Made by a program: the position numbers and the translations under genes. 15,063 nt of DNA, from contig CANKCX010000008.1 in the NCBI GenBank assembly GCA_947480375.1, positions 1 to 15,063 on the forward strand, in the 5' to 3' direction. A model generated the notes under the pieces. The model saw only the letters and a list, made by a program, of their open reading frames with translations. It had not been told where the DNA came from and searched no databases. Source of the stretch: Actinomycetota bacterium. GTDB taxonomy: Bacteria; Actinomycetota; Actinomycetes; Nanopelagicales; Nanopelagicaceae. Position 1 is the stretch's first letter; each line of letters begins with the position of its first letter. Below are positions 7,183 through 13,916 of the stretch, piece after piece.

Positions 7183-8301
7183 ATGGATTTAACGGGCATG
7201 AACTCAAGGAATTTGGCAGCGTTATCAAATTCCATTTTTTCATCCCTTCAGGTTGAAGGTGCCCAGAACGAATTATTAGTGGCAGAAAATTCTGGCCAGC
7301 GCGAGTGCCTTTTACTTATCGATGGAATGGGCGCTCAGCTTCTTGCTAAATATGGCGCTGAGTTTCCGATCTTTAATGAACTCATCGCGCTTCCAATTCT
7401 GACCTCACATTTTCCATCTACGACAGCCACAAATCTTTCATCCCTTGGTACCGGAGTACTGCCTGGAGTTCACGGAATGCTTGGTTACACAGTTCGAGTT
7501 CCCAGAAGTGGTGAACCTGGAAGGCTATTGAATTCTCTAAAGTGGGATGAACGCGTTGATCCAGTAATTTGGCAGAGCGTTCCTACGCTCTTCGAGCGAG
7601 CTGCAAACCAGGGGATTCGGGTTTCACATATCGCAGCCAAAAGATACGAAGGTTCTGGCTTCACTCAAGCAGCTTTGCGCGGCGCAAATTATCTTGGTGC
7701 TAATCAAATTGAAGACATCATTTCAAATACGGTGACTGCGATGAATTCACCAAAATCTTTCGCTTATGTGTATATAAACAATTTGGATTCGGCTGGACAT
7801 GATGAAGGCGTTGGAACCGAAAAGTGGATGATTGCGCTTGGGATTGTCGCTGAATTAATCCAAGGCCTACGCGATCGCTTACCTGTTGGCACCAGACTTT
7901 GGGTAACTGCAGATCACGGAATGATGAACGTGGGCGAGAAAATTATTTTGGGCCAAGATAACGATTTGATGGCCAACATATCTTTAGTAGGTGGTGAACC
8001 AAGAGCGCGACATATGTATGTGAAAGAGGGCGCACTATCTGAAACCGTCGCAAGCTGGCGTGAATTCTTAGGATCCAAGGCAGATGTGTTCACTCGCGAT
8101 GAAGTAATTGCAGCAGAGCTCTTTGGTGCGCAGACATCGCTAGATAGTGTCGAGCGAATGGGCGACTTTATGGCTGTTGCAAAAGACGAAATGGTCTTGG
8201 TTGATCCAACACGAATAAAAGAAGAGAGCAAGATGGTCGGCCATCACGGCGGGATGTCAGAAATTGAAGTGGATATTCCACTTCTAGTACATCAGAAGTA
8301 A
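7183..8301 (+). CDS. Alkaline phosphatase-superfamily phosphodiesterase / nucleotide pyrophosphatase
   Basis: This 372-residue protein belongs to the type I phosphodiesterase / nucleotide pyrophosphatase branch of the alkaline phosphatase superfamily, two-metal enzymes that hydrolyse phosphoesters or phosphodiesters. Metal-ligand and nucleophile motifs are in order: LLLIDGMG with Asp47, FPSTTATNLSSLGTG (77-91) with the nucleophilic threonine probably Thr80 or Thr81, then NNLDSAGHDEG, TADHGMMN and the late HHGGMSE histidine. No signal peptide or membrane segment is visible, so it is probably cytoplasmic, unlike secreted alkaline phosphatases. The true substrate cannot be read from the sequence. 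ATG 7183 fits the leaderless promoter; ATG 7198 is an alternative. The gene converges on sepH with 3 bases between stops. From memory, similar phosphodiesterase genes lie near parE/parC and sepH in other Actinobacteria. Confidence 0.87.
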   Translation: MDLTGMNSRNLAALSNSIFSSLQVEGAQNELLVAENSGQRECLLLIDGMGAQLLAKYGAEFPIFNELIALPILTSHFPSTTATNLSSLGTGVLPGVHGMLGYTVRVPRSGEPGRLLNSLKWDERVDPVIWQSVPTLFERAANQGIRVSHIAAKRYEGSGFTQAALRGANYLGANQIEDIISNTVTAMNSPKSFAYVYINNLDSAGHDEGVGTEKWMIALGIVAELIQGLRDRLPVGTRLWVTADHGMMNVGEKIILGQDNDLMANISLVGGEPRARHMYVKEGALSETVASWREFLGSKADVFTRDEVIAAELFGAQTSLDSVERMGDFMAVAKDEMVLVDPTRIKEESKMVGHHGGMSEIEVDIPLLVHQK

Positions 8302-8304
8302 AAG

Positions 8305-9180
8305 TTATTCATCCTCGGTCTTTGAACCACCGAACATGATGTCATCCCATGATGGAAGTTTCGGACGCTTAACTACGCCATCAGATACTGGGTCAGATTC
8401 ATCAACTATTTCAATATCTAACTCTTCTGCGAAATATTCTTCATCCTGACTGCCATCATCAAATATTTCGGTAACAACAACCTCTTCACGAACTGCAACA
8501 AGTCGTGGGGCTGGTGGCGGTGGCGTTGTTGGCGCAAAAGGAGTTGGGTCTTGTGAATTAATAAAGCCATGAGTCTGTGTTCTTGGTCTGGCTTCTTTAG
8601 CTTCGCCAGCGATCCATCTTGCGGAATCATCTTGCGCGGTGAGAATTCGATTTCCTAATTCAAAGTTCCAATTAGCTTCGGCTGTTCCATCAATATTTGG
8701 ATAGTGAACAACAATGTTCCAGCTTCCATCTGCTTCGCGATGGGTGTTCCATTCCACCTTTTCCATGTCAACTCCATGATTTGAAAGTTGAACAAAGGTA
8801 GCTTCCTCAAGTGTCGGTGATGAAACTTCGCGACGTAGATTTGATTTCAGTGCGGTCTCAATTACATAGGCACGTTCTTGAAGAATTGGGCCGGCAAACT
8901 TTTCGATCTTTTCAATTGACCAGTCTGTTGTGCGAGAAATTGAACCCATACTTTCACCACTGCGCAGGCGCGATTGAATTTCTTTTACGCTAAATGTTGG
9001 TCGTTCATCTAATGGAACTACAGAAACCAATCGTGGTTGGGTAAGTGAAGTTTTTAGAGTTTCGGTAATTGGCAATGAAAATTTGGCGCCAGAGCCATCA
9101 GTGAGTTCGAGTGAAGAGCCGTCAGATGCTCGGCCCACAAGTTGAAGTTCGGCCGGCTTATTAGATGTCTCATCAGTCAC
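8305..9180 (-). CDS. sepH: SepH, actinobacterial FtsZ-assembly regulator (DUF3071)
   Basis: This 291-residue cytosolic protein matches SepH, a conserved actinobacterial cell-division factor that binds FtsZ and promotes its assembly into filaments. The N-terminal DUF3071 domain (about 11-170) opens with LQLVGRASDGSSLELTDGSG and contains a helix-turn-helix-like stretch (about 64-104, TFSVKEIQSRLRSGESMGSI). A low-complexity proline-rich and acidic linker follows (PPPPAP, then many Glu/Asp). The C-terminal RPKLPSWDDIMFGG (272-285) is the short conserved motif typical of the family. The start is GTG at 9180; CAGAGT lies 7 bases before it on the minus strand, suggesting a leaderless mRNA. The gene is divergent from the monophosphatase gene, with 32 bases between starts. 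Proximity to topoisomerase IV genes makes a segregation/division neighbourhood. Confidence 0.93.
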   Translation of the reverse strand: MTDETSNKPAELQLVGRASDGSSLELTDGSGAKFSLPITETLKTSLTQPRLVSVVPLDERPTFSVKEIQSRLRSGESMGSISRTTDWSIEKIEKFAGPILQERAYVIETALKSNLRREVSSPTLEEATFVQLSNHGVDMEKVEWNTHREADGSWNIVVHYPNIDGTAEANWNFELGNRILTAQDDSARWIAGEAKEARPRTQTHGFINSQDPTPFAPTTPPPPAPRLVAVREEVVVTEIFDDGSQDEEYFAEELDIEIVDESDPVSDGVVKRPKLPSWDDIMFGGSKTEDE

Positions 9181-9187
9181 GGGCGTA

Positions 9188-9193
9188 ACTCTG
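9188..9193 (-). promoter_or_regulatory. Putative leaderless promoter (-10) of sepH
   Basis: Read on the minus strand, TGGCAGAGTTACGCCC precedes the GTG start. CAGAGT resembles the CAAGAT element of parC and the gene at 7183, carries the same TGG extension as parC, and has the same 7-base spacing to the start codon. It overlaps the sequence just upstream of the ribosome-binding site of the divergent gene at 9213. Confidence 0.35.
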
Positions 9194-9198
9194 CCACA

Positions 9199-9205
9199 GG
9201 GGGTG
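9199..9205 (+). promoter_or_regulatory. Shine-Dalgarno-like site deciding the start of the gene at 9213
   Basis: GGGGGTG ends 7 bases before GTG 9213 and resembles the GGAGGTG core complementary to the 16S 3' end. It favours 9213 over the second in-frame GTG at 9243, which lacks such a site. This is one of the few recognisable ribosome-binding sites in the window. Confidence 0.5.
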
Positions 9206-9212
9206 AGAAAAA

Positions 9213-10016
9213 GTGGGTAGCAACGAGTGGTTAAATTCTCCAGTGAAGAGCGAAATTAAAGCCGAACTCCTAGACCTAGCTATTTCGATTGCGAAAGAAG
9301 CAGGCGAATTGTTGATGGCCAGACCCGATGTCTTTGACCTTGAGATGAAATCTTCAGCCATCGACTTTGCCACCCAGATGGATTTAGCAAGCGAGAAGTT
9401 GATCGTCTCCAAGATTCTAGAAGCCAGACCCGATGATGGAATTATTGGGGAAGAGGGTTCTTCAATTGCCTCAAAATCTGGAGTCACTTGGGTAATTGAT
9501 CCACTTGATGGAACAGTGAATTATTTTTATGGAATAGCTGGTTGGAATGTGAGCATCGCTGCAAAAGATAGCGATGGAGTACAAGTCGGCGTCGTTTATG
9601 CACCTTCAATTAATTCACTCTGGGCCGCAACCAAAGGCGGCGGTGCAACTTGTAATGGAAAATCTATTAAATGTAATGATCCAGTTGAATTCAATCGCGC
9701 ACTTGTCGGAACCGGTTTTTCTTATGATGTTGCCGATCGCGCAGATCAAGCAAGAATAGTTTCTAAATTATTGTTAGAGATTCGAGACATCCGTCGAATT
9801 GGTGCGGGCGCCGCAGATTTATGTTTGGTTGCTATGGGCCGACTCGATGCGTTCTACGAACTCGGTTTAAATGAATGGGATATTGCGGCAGGTGGCTTGG
9901 TTGCCACCGAAGCCGGAGCGCTTCTTACCGGCCGAAATGGTGGACCGGCAGGAAAGGAAATGGTTATTGCTGCGGGGCCTCATCTCCACGCAAGGCTGGT
10001 AGCCGAGATCGGCTGA
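9213..10016 (+). CDS. Inositol monophosphatase family protein (SuhB/IMPase-like)
   Basis: This 267-residue Mg-dependent sugar-phosphatase releases phosphate from myo-inositol phosphates or related sugar phosphates; in Actinobacteria inositol serves phosphatidylinositol and mycothiol synthesis. The metal-site motifs are intact: GEEGS with Glu80/Glu81, the signature WVIDPLDGTVNY (93-104) with Asp96 and Asp99, and the second signature WDIAAGG (222-228) with Asp223. Length is typical. Related family members include histidinol-phosphatase (HisN) and PAP phosphatase, so the physiological substrate is not certain. The start is GTG 9213, supported by an upstream GGGGGTG. It is divergent from sepH; rplS follows after 93 bases with its own promoter-like sequence. 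An IMPase gene beside sepH recurs in other Actinobacteria as far as I recall. Confidence 0.9.
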   Translation: MGSNEWLNSPVKSEIKAELLDLAISIAKEAGELLMARPDVFDLEMKSSAIDFATQMDLASEKLIVSKILEARPDDGIIGEEGSSIASKSGVTWVIDPLDGTVNYFYGIAGWNVSIAAKDSDGVQVGVVYAPSINSLWAATKGGGATCNGKSIKCNDPVEFNRALVGTGFSYDVADRADQARIVSKLLLEIRDIRRIGAGAADLCLVAMGRLDAFYELGLNEWDIAAGGLVATEAGALLTGRNGGPAGKEMVIAAGPHLHARLVAEIG

Positions 10017-10026
10017 TTTACCCGAA

Positions 10027-10056
10027 TTGGTCGGATTGGGGTGGCTGTGGCAAGAT
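10027..10056 (+). promoter_or_regulatory. Putative rplS promoter
   Basis: TTGGTC (10027-10032) and CAAGAT (10051-10056) are separated by 18 bases, the best -35/-10 pair in the window; TGG precedes the -10 as an extended element. Transcription would start near 10063, leaving an rplS leader of about 46 bases. The leader holds AGGA six bases before the ATG at 10110. A small inverted repeat (CCGA 10022-10025, TCGG 10031-10034) overlaps the -35 but is too short to call an operator. Confidence 0.5.
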
Positions 10057-10109
10057 ACGGGTTCTGCCCTAAAGAATTGCTTTTGAATGACTAAAGAATA
10101 GGAAATGCC

Positions 10110-10640
10110 ATGAACGTGTTAGACGCGGTTGATGCCGCATCACTTCGCTCCGATGTTCCAACCTTCCGTTCCGGAGACGAAATCAAGATTCACGTTCGTG
10201 TTATCGAAGGTAACAAGAGTCGTATTCAGGTTTTCCAAGGTCTTGTAATCCGTCGCCAAGGCGCCGGTGTTCGCGAAACTTTCACAATTCGTAAGCTTTC
10301 TTACGGTGTCGGAGTAGAACGTACATTCCCAGTACACACACCAGTTATTGAAAAGTATGAAATGGTCCGTCGCGGAGATGTTCGTCGCGCAAAGCTTTAT
10401 TATCTTCGCGAACTTCGCGGTAAGGCTTCAAAGATTAAAGAACGCCGTGGCGTCGGTGGCGAATTTATCGTTGAAGAGGTCATCGCAGCTCCAGCAAAGC
10501 CGGTAGAAGTAGCACCAGTTGCTGCTCAGGTGGAAGAAGTTATCGAAGCTCCAGTTATCGAAGCTCCAGTTATTGAAGCTTCAGTTGTTGAGACAGTTGA
10601 AGTTGTCGAAGCAGCTGTTGAAACAACACCAGAAGCGTAA
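10110..10640 (+). CDS. rplS: 50S ribosomal protein L19 with long acidic C-terminal extension
   Basis: The first ~115 residues are a full L19, the large-subunit protein at the 30S-50S interface: [22 protein letters not shown] (from 19), [22 protein letters not shown] (41-62), [16 protein letters not shown] and [22 protein letters not shown]. Usual L19 length is about 113-120; this protein is 176. The extra 61 residues (116-176) hold 14 Glu and a single Lys, with Val, Ala and Pro, and a VIEAP pentapeptide repeated. The extension is in frame with unchanged codon style and ends in a normal TAA. AGGA lies six bases before the ATG. It begins the rplS-lepB-rnhB run. The usual upstream partners rpsP, rimM and trmD are absent. 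Confidence 0.95.
   Translation: MNVLDAVDAASLRSDVPTFRSGDEIKIHVRVIEGNKSRIQVFQGLVIRRQGAGVRETFTIRKLSYGVGVERTFPVHTPVIEKYEMVRRGDVRRAKLYYLRELRGKASKIKERRGVGGEFIVEEVIAAPAKPVEVAPVAAQVEEVIEAPVIEAPVIEASVVETVEVVEAAVETTPEA
10539..10583 (+). repeat. 15-bp tandem repeat, three copies, within rplS
   Basis: The unit GTTATCGAAGCTCCA occurs at 10539-10553 and 10554-10568 (identical) and at 10569-10583 with two changes. It is in frame and encodes Val-Ile-Glu-Ala-Pro (last copy ending in Ser). A degenerate continuation follows. Slippage at such repeats could lengthen or shorten the L19 tail without breaking the frame. Confidence 0.9.
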
Positions 10641-10666
10641 TTAATTTCTAAGTGCGTTTAATCTAA

Positions 10667-11350
10667 ATGCGCGCACCGAAAAAAGGTTCACTTCTTCGCG
10701 AACTTCCAATCATCATTATTTCGGCTCTTGTCGTTTCGGTGATCGTTAAGACTTTCTTCATTCATTTCTTCTTTATTCCATCTGGTTCGATGGAGAACAC
10801 TCTGCAAGTTGGGGATCGCATCGGCGTCAATAAACTCGCAAGTTATTTCAGCGAAATCAAACGTGGTGAAGTTGTCGTGTTCAGAGATCCAGCTGGTTGG
10901 CTTGGTGCACCTGCTGAAAGCGCTGATCCAAAAGTTATTCAAACAATTAAAAGTGGACTTGTAACAGTTGGAGTTCTGCCAGATCCGGCTAAACAATATT
11001 TAATTAAGCGCACCATTGGCGTCGGCGGCGATACCGTCGAATGTTGCGATGCTAAAGGATTTCTCAAGGTAAATGGGGTTTCAGTTAAAGAGCCATATAT
11101 TTTCACCGGAAATAAACCAAGCGATAGCGATTTTAAAGTGACAGTGCCAAAGGGTTTTATCTGGGTAATGGGTGATCACAGAGGCGCAAGTGCTGATTCA
11201 CGATTCCATACCGATGACATTCATAAAGGCATGGTTCCTACATCATCTGTAGTTGGTCGAGCCACATTCGTTATCTGGCCCTTCAACCATCTTAAATTTC
11301 TAAGTGTCGGCAGCGATTTATCAAAGGTTGCAGTTAATAAAGTTAATTGA
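10667..11350 (+). CDS. lepB: Signal peptidase I
   Basis: This 227-residue membrane-anchored serine protease (family S26) removes signal peptides from exported proteins. It has a short basic N-terminus (MRAPKK), one hydrophobic segment (about 13-36) and then the catalytic box IPSGSMENTL with Ser41. The general-base lysine is Lys114 in YLIKRTIGVGGD, and the late box MGDHRGASADSR is intact. The catalytic domain faces outside the membrane. Length is normal for a single-membrane-span actinobacterial enzyme. It follows rplS by 26 bases and overlaps rnhB by one base. No Shine-Dalgarno site is evident before ATG 10667. Between the Ser and Lys boxes lies a loop (about 76-107, rich in Pro/Ala/Asp), which is variable in the family. 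Streptomyces has several lepB copies at this locus; here there is one. Confidence 0.95.
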   Translation: MRAPKKGSLLRELPIIIISALVVSVIVKTFFIHFFFIPSGSMENTLQVGDRIGVNKLASYFSEIKRGEVVVFRDPAGWLGAPAESADPKVIQTIKSGLVTVGVLPDPAKQYLIKRTIGVGGDTVECCDAKGFLKVNGVSVKEPYIFTGNKPSDSDFKVTVPKGFIWVMGDHRGASADSRFHTDDIHKGMVPTSSVVGRATFVIWPFNHLKFLSVGSDLSKVAVNKVN

Positions 11351-11967
11351 TGGAACGCACCGGAAAGATTGAATCCACTTTATTAGCTTCTGGCATCAAA
11401 CATATCGCTGGAGTTGATGAAGCCGGCCGAGGCCCATGTGCTGGCCCACTTGTTGTCGCAGCAGTAATTCTTAAAGATCCATTCGCAGCAGAGCTTTCAA
11501 GAGTCCGCGATTCGAAAGAACTTACCGAGAAGCTTCGAGAAGAGTTATTCGATGTCGTAATCGAGCAAGCGCTTAGTTATTCCATCATTGATATTTCAGT
11601 AGAAGAGATTGATCAATTTGGGTTGCATAAATCAAATCTCGAGGGCATGCGACGGGCTATAAATTCTCTAGACACAGTGCCCGAATATGTTTTGACTGAT
11701 GGATATGCAATCGAAGGTTTAGCCATCCCGAACCTTGCAGTCTGGAAGGGAGATCAGGTTGCAATTTCAATTGGCGCCGCATCAATCTTGGCGAAGGTCT
11801 ATCGTGATCGAGAATTAGTGAAACTTGATGTTAAATATCCGGGATATGGCTTGGCTAGGCACAAGGGCTACATCACAGCAGCACACACCAAAGCTTTGGG
11901 CGAATTAGGAGTTACTGATATTCATCGCAAATCTTTTGCGAATATCGCAGCGCTTATTAACAAGTAG
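11350..11967 (+). CDS. rnhB: Ribonuclease HII
   Basis: This 205-residue enzyme cuts the RNA strand of RNA:DNA hybrids and removes single ribonucleotides from DNA. The start is taken as ATG 11350, whose A is the last base of the lepB TGA stop (TGATG), a classical translational-coupling arrangement; TTG one codon earlier is less likely. The four acidic residues are visible: Asp23 and Glu24 in GVDEAGRG, Asp117 in LTDGY and Asp135 in KGDQVAIS, spaced as in E. coli RNase HII. DSKEL (54-58) and GAASILAKVYRD (142-153) are further hallmarks. Length is typical (about 200-230). The lepB-rnhB adjacency is common in Actinobacteria. Confidence 0.95.
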   Translation: MERTGKIESTLLASGIKHIAGVDEAGRGPCAGPLVVAAVILKDPFAAELSRVRDSKELTEKLREELFDVVIEQALSYSIIDISVEEIDQFGLHKSNLEGMRRAINSLDTVPEYVLTDGYAIEGLAIPNLAVWKGDQVAISIGAASILAKVYRDRELVKLDVKYPGYGLARHKGYITAAHTKALGELGVTDIHRKSFANIAALINK

Positions 11968-11989
11968 AAGTAGTTCACATTTTATAGTC

Positions 11990-12006
11990 GCTCAATTTTC
12001 TTGAGC
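11990..12006. other. Small hairpin between rnhB and yraN
   Basis: GCTCAA and TTGAGC form a perfect six-base stem around a five-base TTTTC loop. No T-run follows on either strand, so it is not a convincing intrinsic terminator. It could attenuate transcription, or its right arm could be part of the yraN promoter. Confidence 0.3.
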
Positions 12007-12018
12007 ACAGGATTCATT

Positions 12019-12024
12019 TAGCCT
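12019..12024 (+). promoter_or_regulatory. Possible -10 element for the yraN-comM-dprA run
   Basis: TAGCCT matches TANNNT and ends 9 bases before the ATG at 12034, predicting a start of transcription at or within about 3 bases of it. No Shine-Dalgarno site is present in the 66-base gap after rnhB. No -35 at a good distance was found. Confidence 0.3.
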
Positions 12025-12033
12025 CACCTTTCT

Positions 12034-12393
12034 ATGGGAACAAAACAATTAATTGGCGCACTTGGTGAAGATTTTGTCGCAAAGTACTTAGTCACAAGAA
12101 ACTATGAAATTCTTGACCGCAATTGGCGAATTCGTGAAGGCGAGATTGATTTAGTCGCAATTTCCGAATTAGGCGTCGTTGTCTTTATCGAAGTCAAAAC
12201 TAGAACCAGTGTTTCCTTTGGCCATCCACTTGAGGCAATAACTCGCGAGAAGGCTTATCGATTACAACGGCTGGCACTTGCTTGGCTTACCGTTCATCAC
12301 AAGTGGGGATTTGAATATCGAATCGATGCCGCAGCAGTCCTAATTTCCAAAGGCGAGAAGTTTGAAATTGATTATCGAATTGCTGTTCTCTAA
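12034..12393 (+). CDS. yraN: YraN / UPF0102 family nuclease-like protein
   Basis: This 119-residue soluble protein has the restriction-endonuclease-like core of UPF0102. The opening GALGEDFVAKYL (8-19) is family-typical. The predicted metal site is EGEIDLVA (35-42, Asp39) followed by FIEVKTR (51-57, Glu53 and Lys55), the D...ExK pattern of Holliday-junction resolvase-like nucleases. Function is not established for most members. Length is standard. Its TAA stop overlaps the comM ATG by one base (TAATG), so the two are translationally coupled. The yraN-comM-dprA order is widespread in Actinobacteria and other bacteria, supporting a role with DNA processing. Confidence 0.93.
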   Translation: MGTKQLIGALGEDFVAKYLVTRNYEILDRNWRIREGEIDLVAISELGVVVFIEVKTRTSVSFGHPLEAITREKAYRLQRLALAWLTVHHKWGFEYRIDAAAVLISKGEKFEIDYRIAVL

Positions 12394-13916
12394 TGGCGCT
12401 GGCTCTTGCATCTACGGTTTCACTCACCGGCCTAATCGGCAACATAATCGATGTTGAAGTAGATATTTCAGATGGCCTGCCTGGTTACATACTTTTAGGG
12501 TTGCCTGATGCTGCATTAAACGAATCTAAGGATCGAGTGCGTGCGGCATTAGTCAATTCCGGCGAGAGTTGGCCCAATAAGAAAGTTACAGTTTCACTTT
12601 CGCCGGCCTGGTTACCAAAGAGTGGTTCGGCATTTGATTTACCGATTGCAATCACGCTGCTGATGGCACAGGGGCAAGTACCTAAGGATGAAGTTGGTAA
12701 ATGTGTTTACCTCGGTGAACTCGCGTTAGATGGTCAAGTTAGAGAAGTTCGAGGCGTATTGCCTGCAGTACTTGCGGCTAAGAAAAGTGGATTCATAAAA
12801 GCCTTGGTTCCATTCAAGAATTATGCAGAAGCGAAATGTGTTTCTGGGATTGAAATTATTGCAATCGAATCACTACGTGACGCCCTGCACTACCTACGCA
12901 ATGGTGAAGTCCCAAATTTTCCAGAACAAATTGCGATATCTGATTCTGATTATTTCTTAGATCTCTGCGACGTTGCTGGCCAAGTTGGCGCAAGGAAGGC
13001 GCTCGAGATTGCAGCTATCGGGGGACACCATCTTCTATTCATTGGCCCACCTGGAACTGGAAAAACAATGTTGGCCGAACGAATTCCCTCAATTTTGCCG
13101 CCGCTTAGCGAAGAATCAATTCTTGAAGTTACTGCAATTCATTCGATTGCTGGAACGCTGCCAGATCGCGAACTACTTTCGAAGTTGCCGCCCTTTGTTG
13201 CACCGCATCACACAACTACTGCACCAGCAATGATTGGCGGCGGCGCACATGCAATTCGTCCAGGTGCCACATCGCTGGCCCACCAAGGCGTTCTCTTTAT
13301 TGATGAAGCGCCCGAATGCGCGCGAGGGGTATTGGATTCACTTCGACAACCACTCGAATCTGGAAATGTAACTATTTCACGTGCGGTTGGATCCGTAACT
13401 TATCCAGCGAGATTTATGTTGGTGTTAGCTGCAAATCCCTGTCCATGCGGAAGATTTAGCGGACGTGGAAGAAGTTGTACATGTACTCAAATTGCTATTC
13501 GAAGGTATTTGCAGCGCTTGTCGGGCCCATTGTTAGATCGCATAGACATTAGAGTTTTTGTTGATTCGCCAAGTCGAATTGAAATGGCAAGTGATGAGTT
13601 AGGCGAATCCAGCGCAGTAGTTCGGGACCGTGTAATTGCCGCAAGAGCAATTGCAGATGAACGATTCATTGGAAGTAATTGGAAATTGAATTCACAAATT
13701 CCTCCGAGTGAACTACGCAAGCGCTTTCGAGCCGAAAAGATGGGCATGAATTTTCTTCATACCGAACTAGATAACGAGCGGCTAAGTGCGCGCGGGTTTC
13801 ATAAAGTTCTGCGAATTTCTTGGAGTATTGCCGATTCAAAGGGCCACATAATCCCGAATCGTGATGATGTGGAATCAGCTTTTAGATTACGCGAAGGAAT
13901 GGAGCTACTCGCGTGA
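12393..13916 (+). CDS. comM: ComM / YifB family AAA+ ATPase (Mg-chelatase-like)
   Basis: This 507-residue AAA+ protein belongs to the YifB/ComM family. In Vibrio, ComM is a hexameric helicase promoting branch migration during natural transformation. The N-terminal ChlI-type domain shows GLPGYILLGLPDAALNESKD and SLSPAWLPKSGSAFDLPIA. The ATPase core has Walker A GPPGTGKT (218-225), Walker B VLFIDE (300-305) and the LRQPLESG sensor region. A cysteine cluster, NPCPCGRFSGRGRSCTCT, precedes LSGPLLDRIDI. The C-terminal Mg-chelatase domain has the GFHKVLRISWSIAD arginine segment. Length is standard. It overlaps yraN by one base and dprA by four (GTGA). Whether this organism is transformable cannot be told from here; many non-competent bacteria keep comM. 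Confidence 0.95.
   Translation: MALALASTVSLTGLIGNIIDVEVDISDGLPGYILLGLPDAALNESKDRVRAALVNSGESWPNKKVTVSLSPAWLPKSGSAFDLPIAITLLMAQGQVPKDEVGKCVYLGELALDGQVREVRGVLPAVLAAKKSGFIKALVPFKNYAEAKCVSGIEIIAIESLRDALHYLRNGEVPNFPEQIAISDSDYFLDLCDVAGQVGARKALEIAAIGGHHLLFIGPPGTGKTMLAERIPSILPPLSEESILEVTAIHSIAGTLPDRELLSKLPPFVAPHHTTTAPAMIGGGAHAIRPGATSLAHQGVLFIDEAPECARGVLDSLRQPLESGNVTISRAVGSVTYPARFMLVLAANPCPCGRFSGRGRSCTCTQIAIRRYLQRLSGPLLDRIDIRVFVDSPSRIEMASDELGESSAVVRDRVIAARAIADERFIGSNWKLNSQIPPSELRKRFRAEKMGMNFLHTELDNERLSARGFHKVLRISWSIADSKGHIIPNRDDVESAFRLREGMELLA

Noticed and set aside
11347..11349. TTG as the rnhB start
   Set aside because: The ATG one codon later overlaps the lepB stop as TGATG, a standard coupled start, and TTG adds only one residue.
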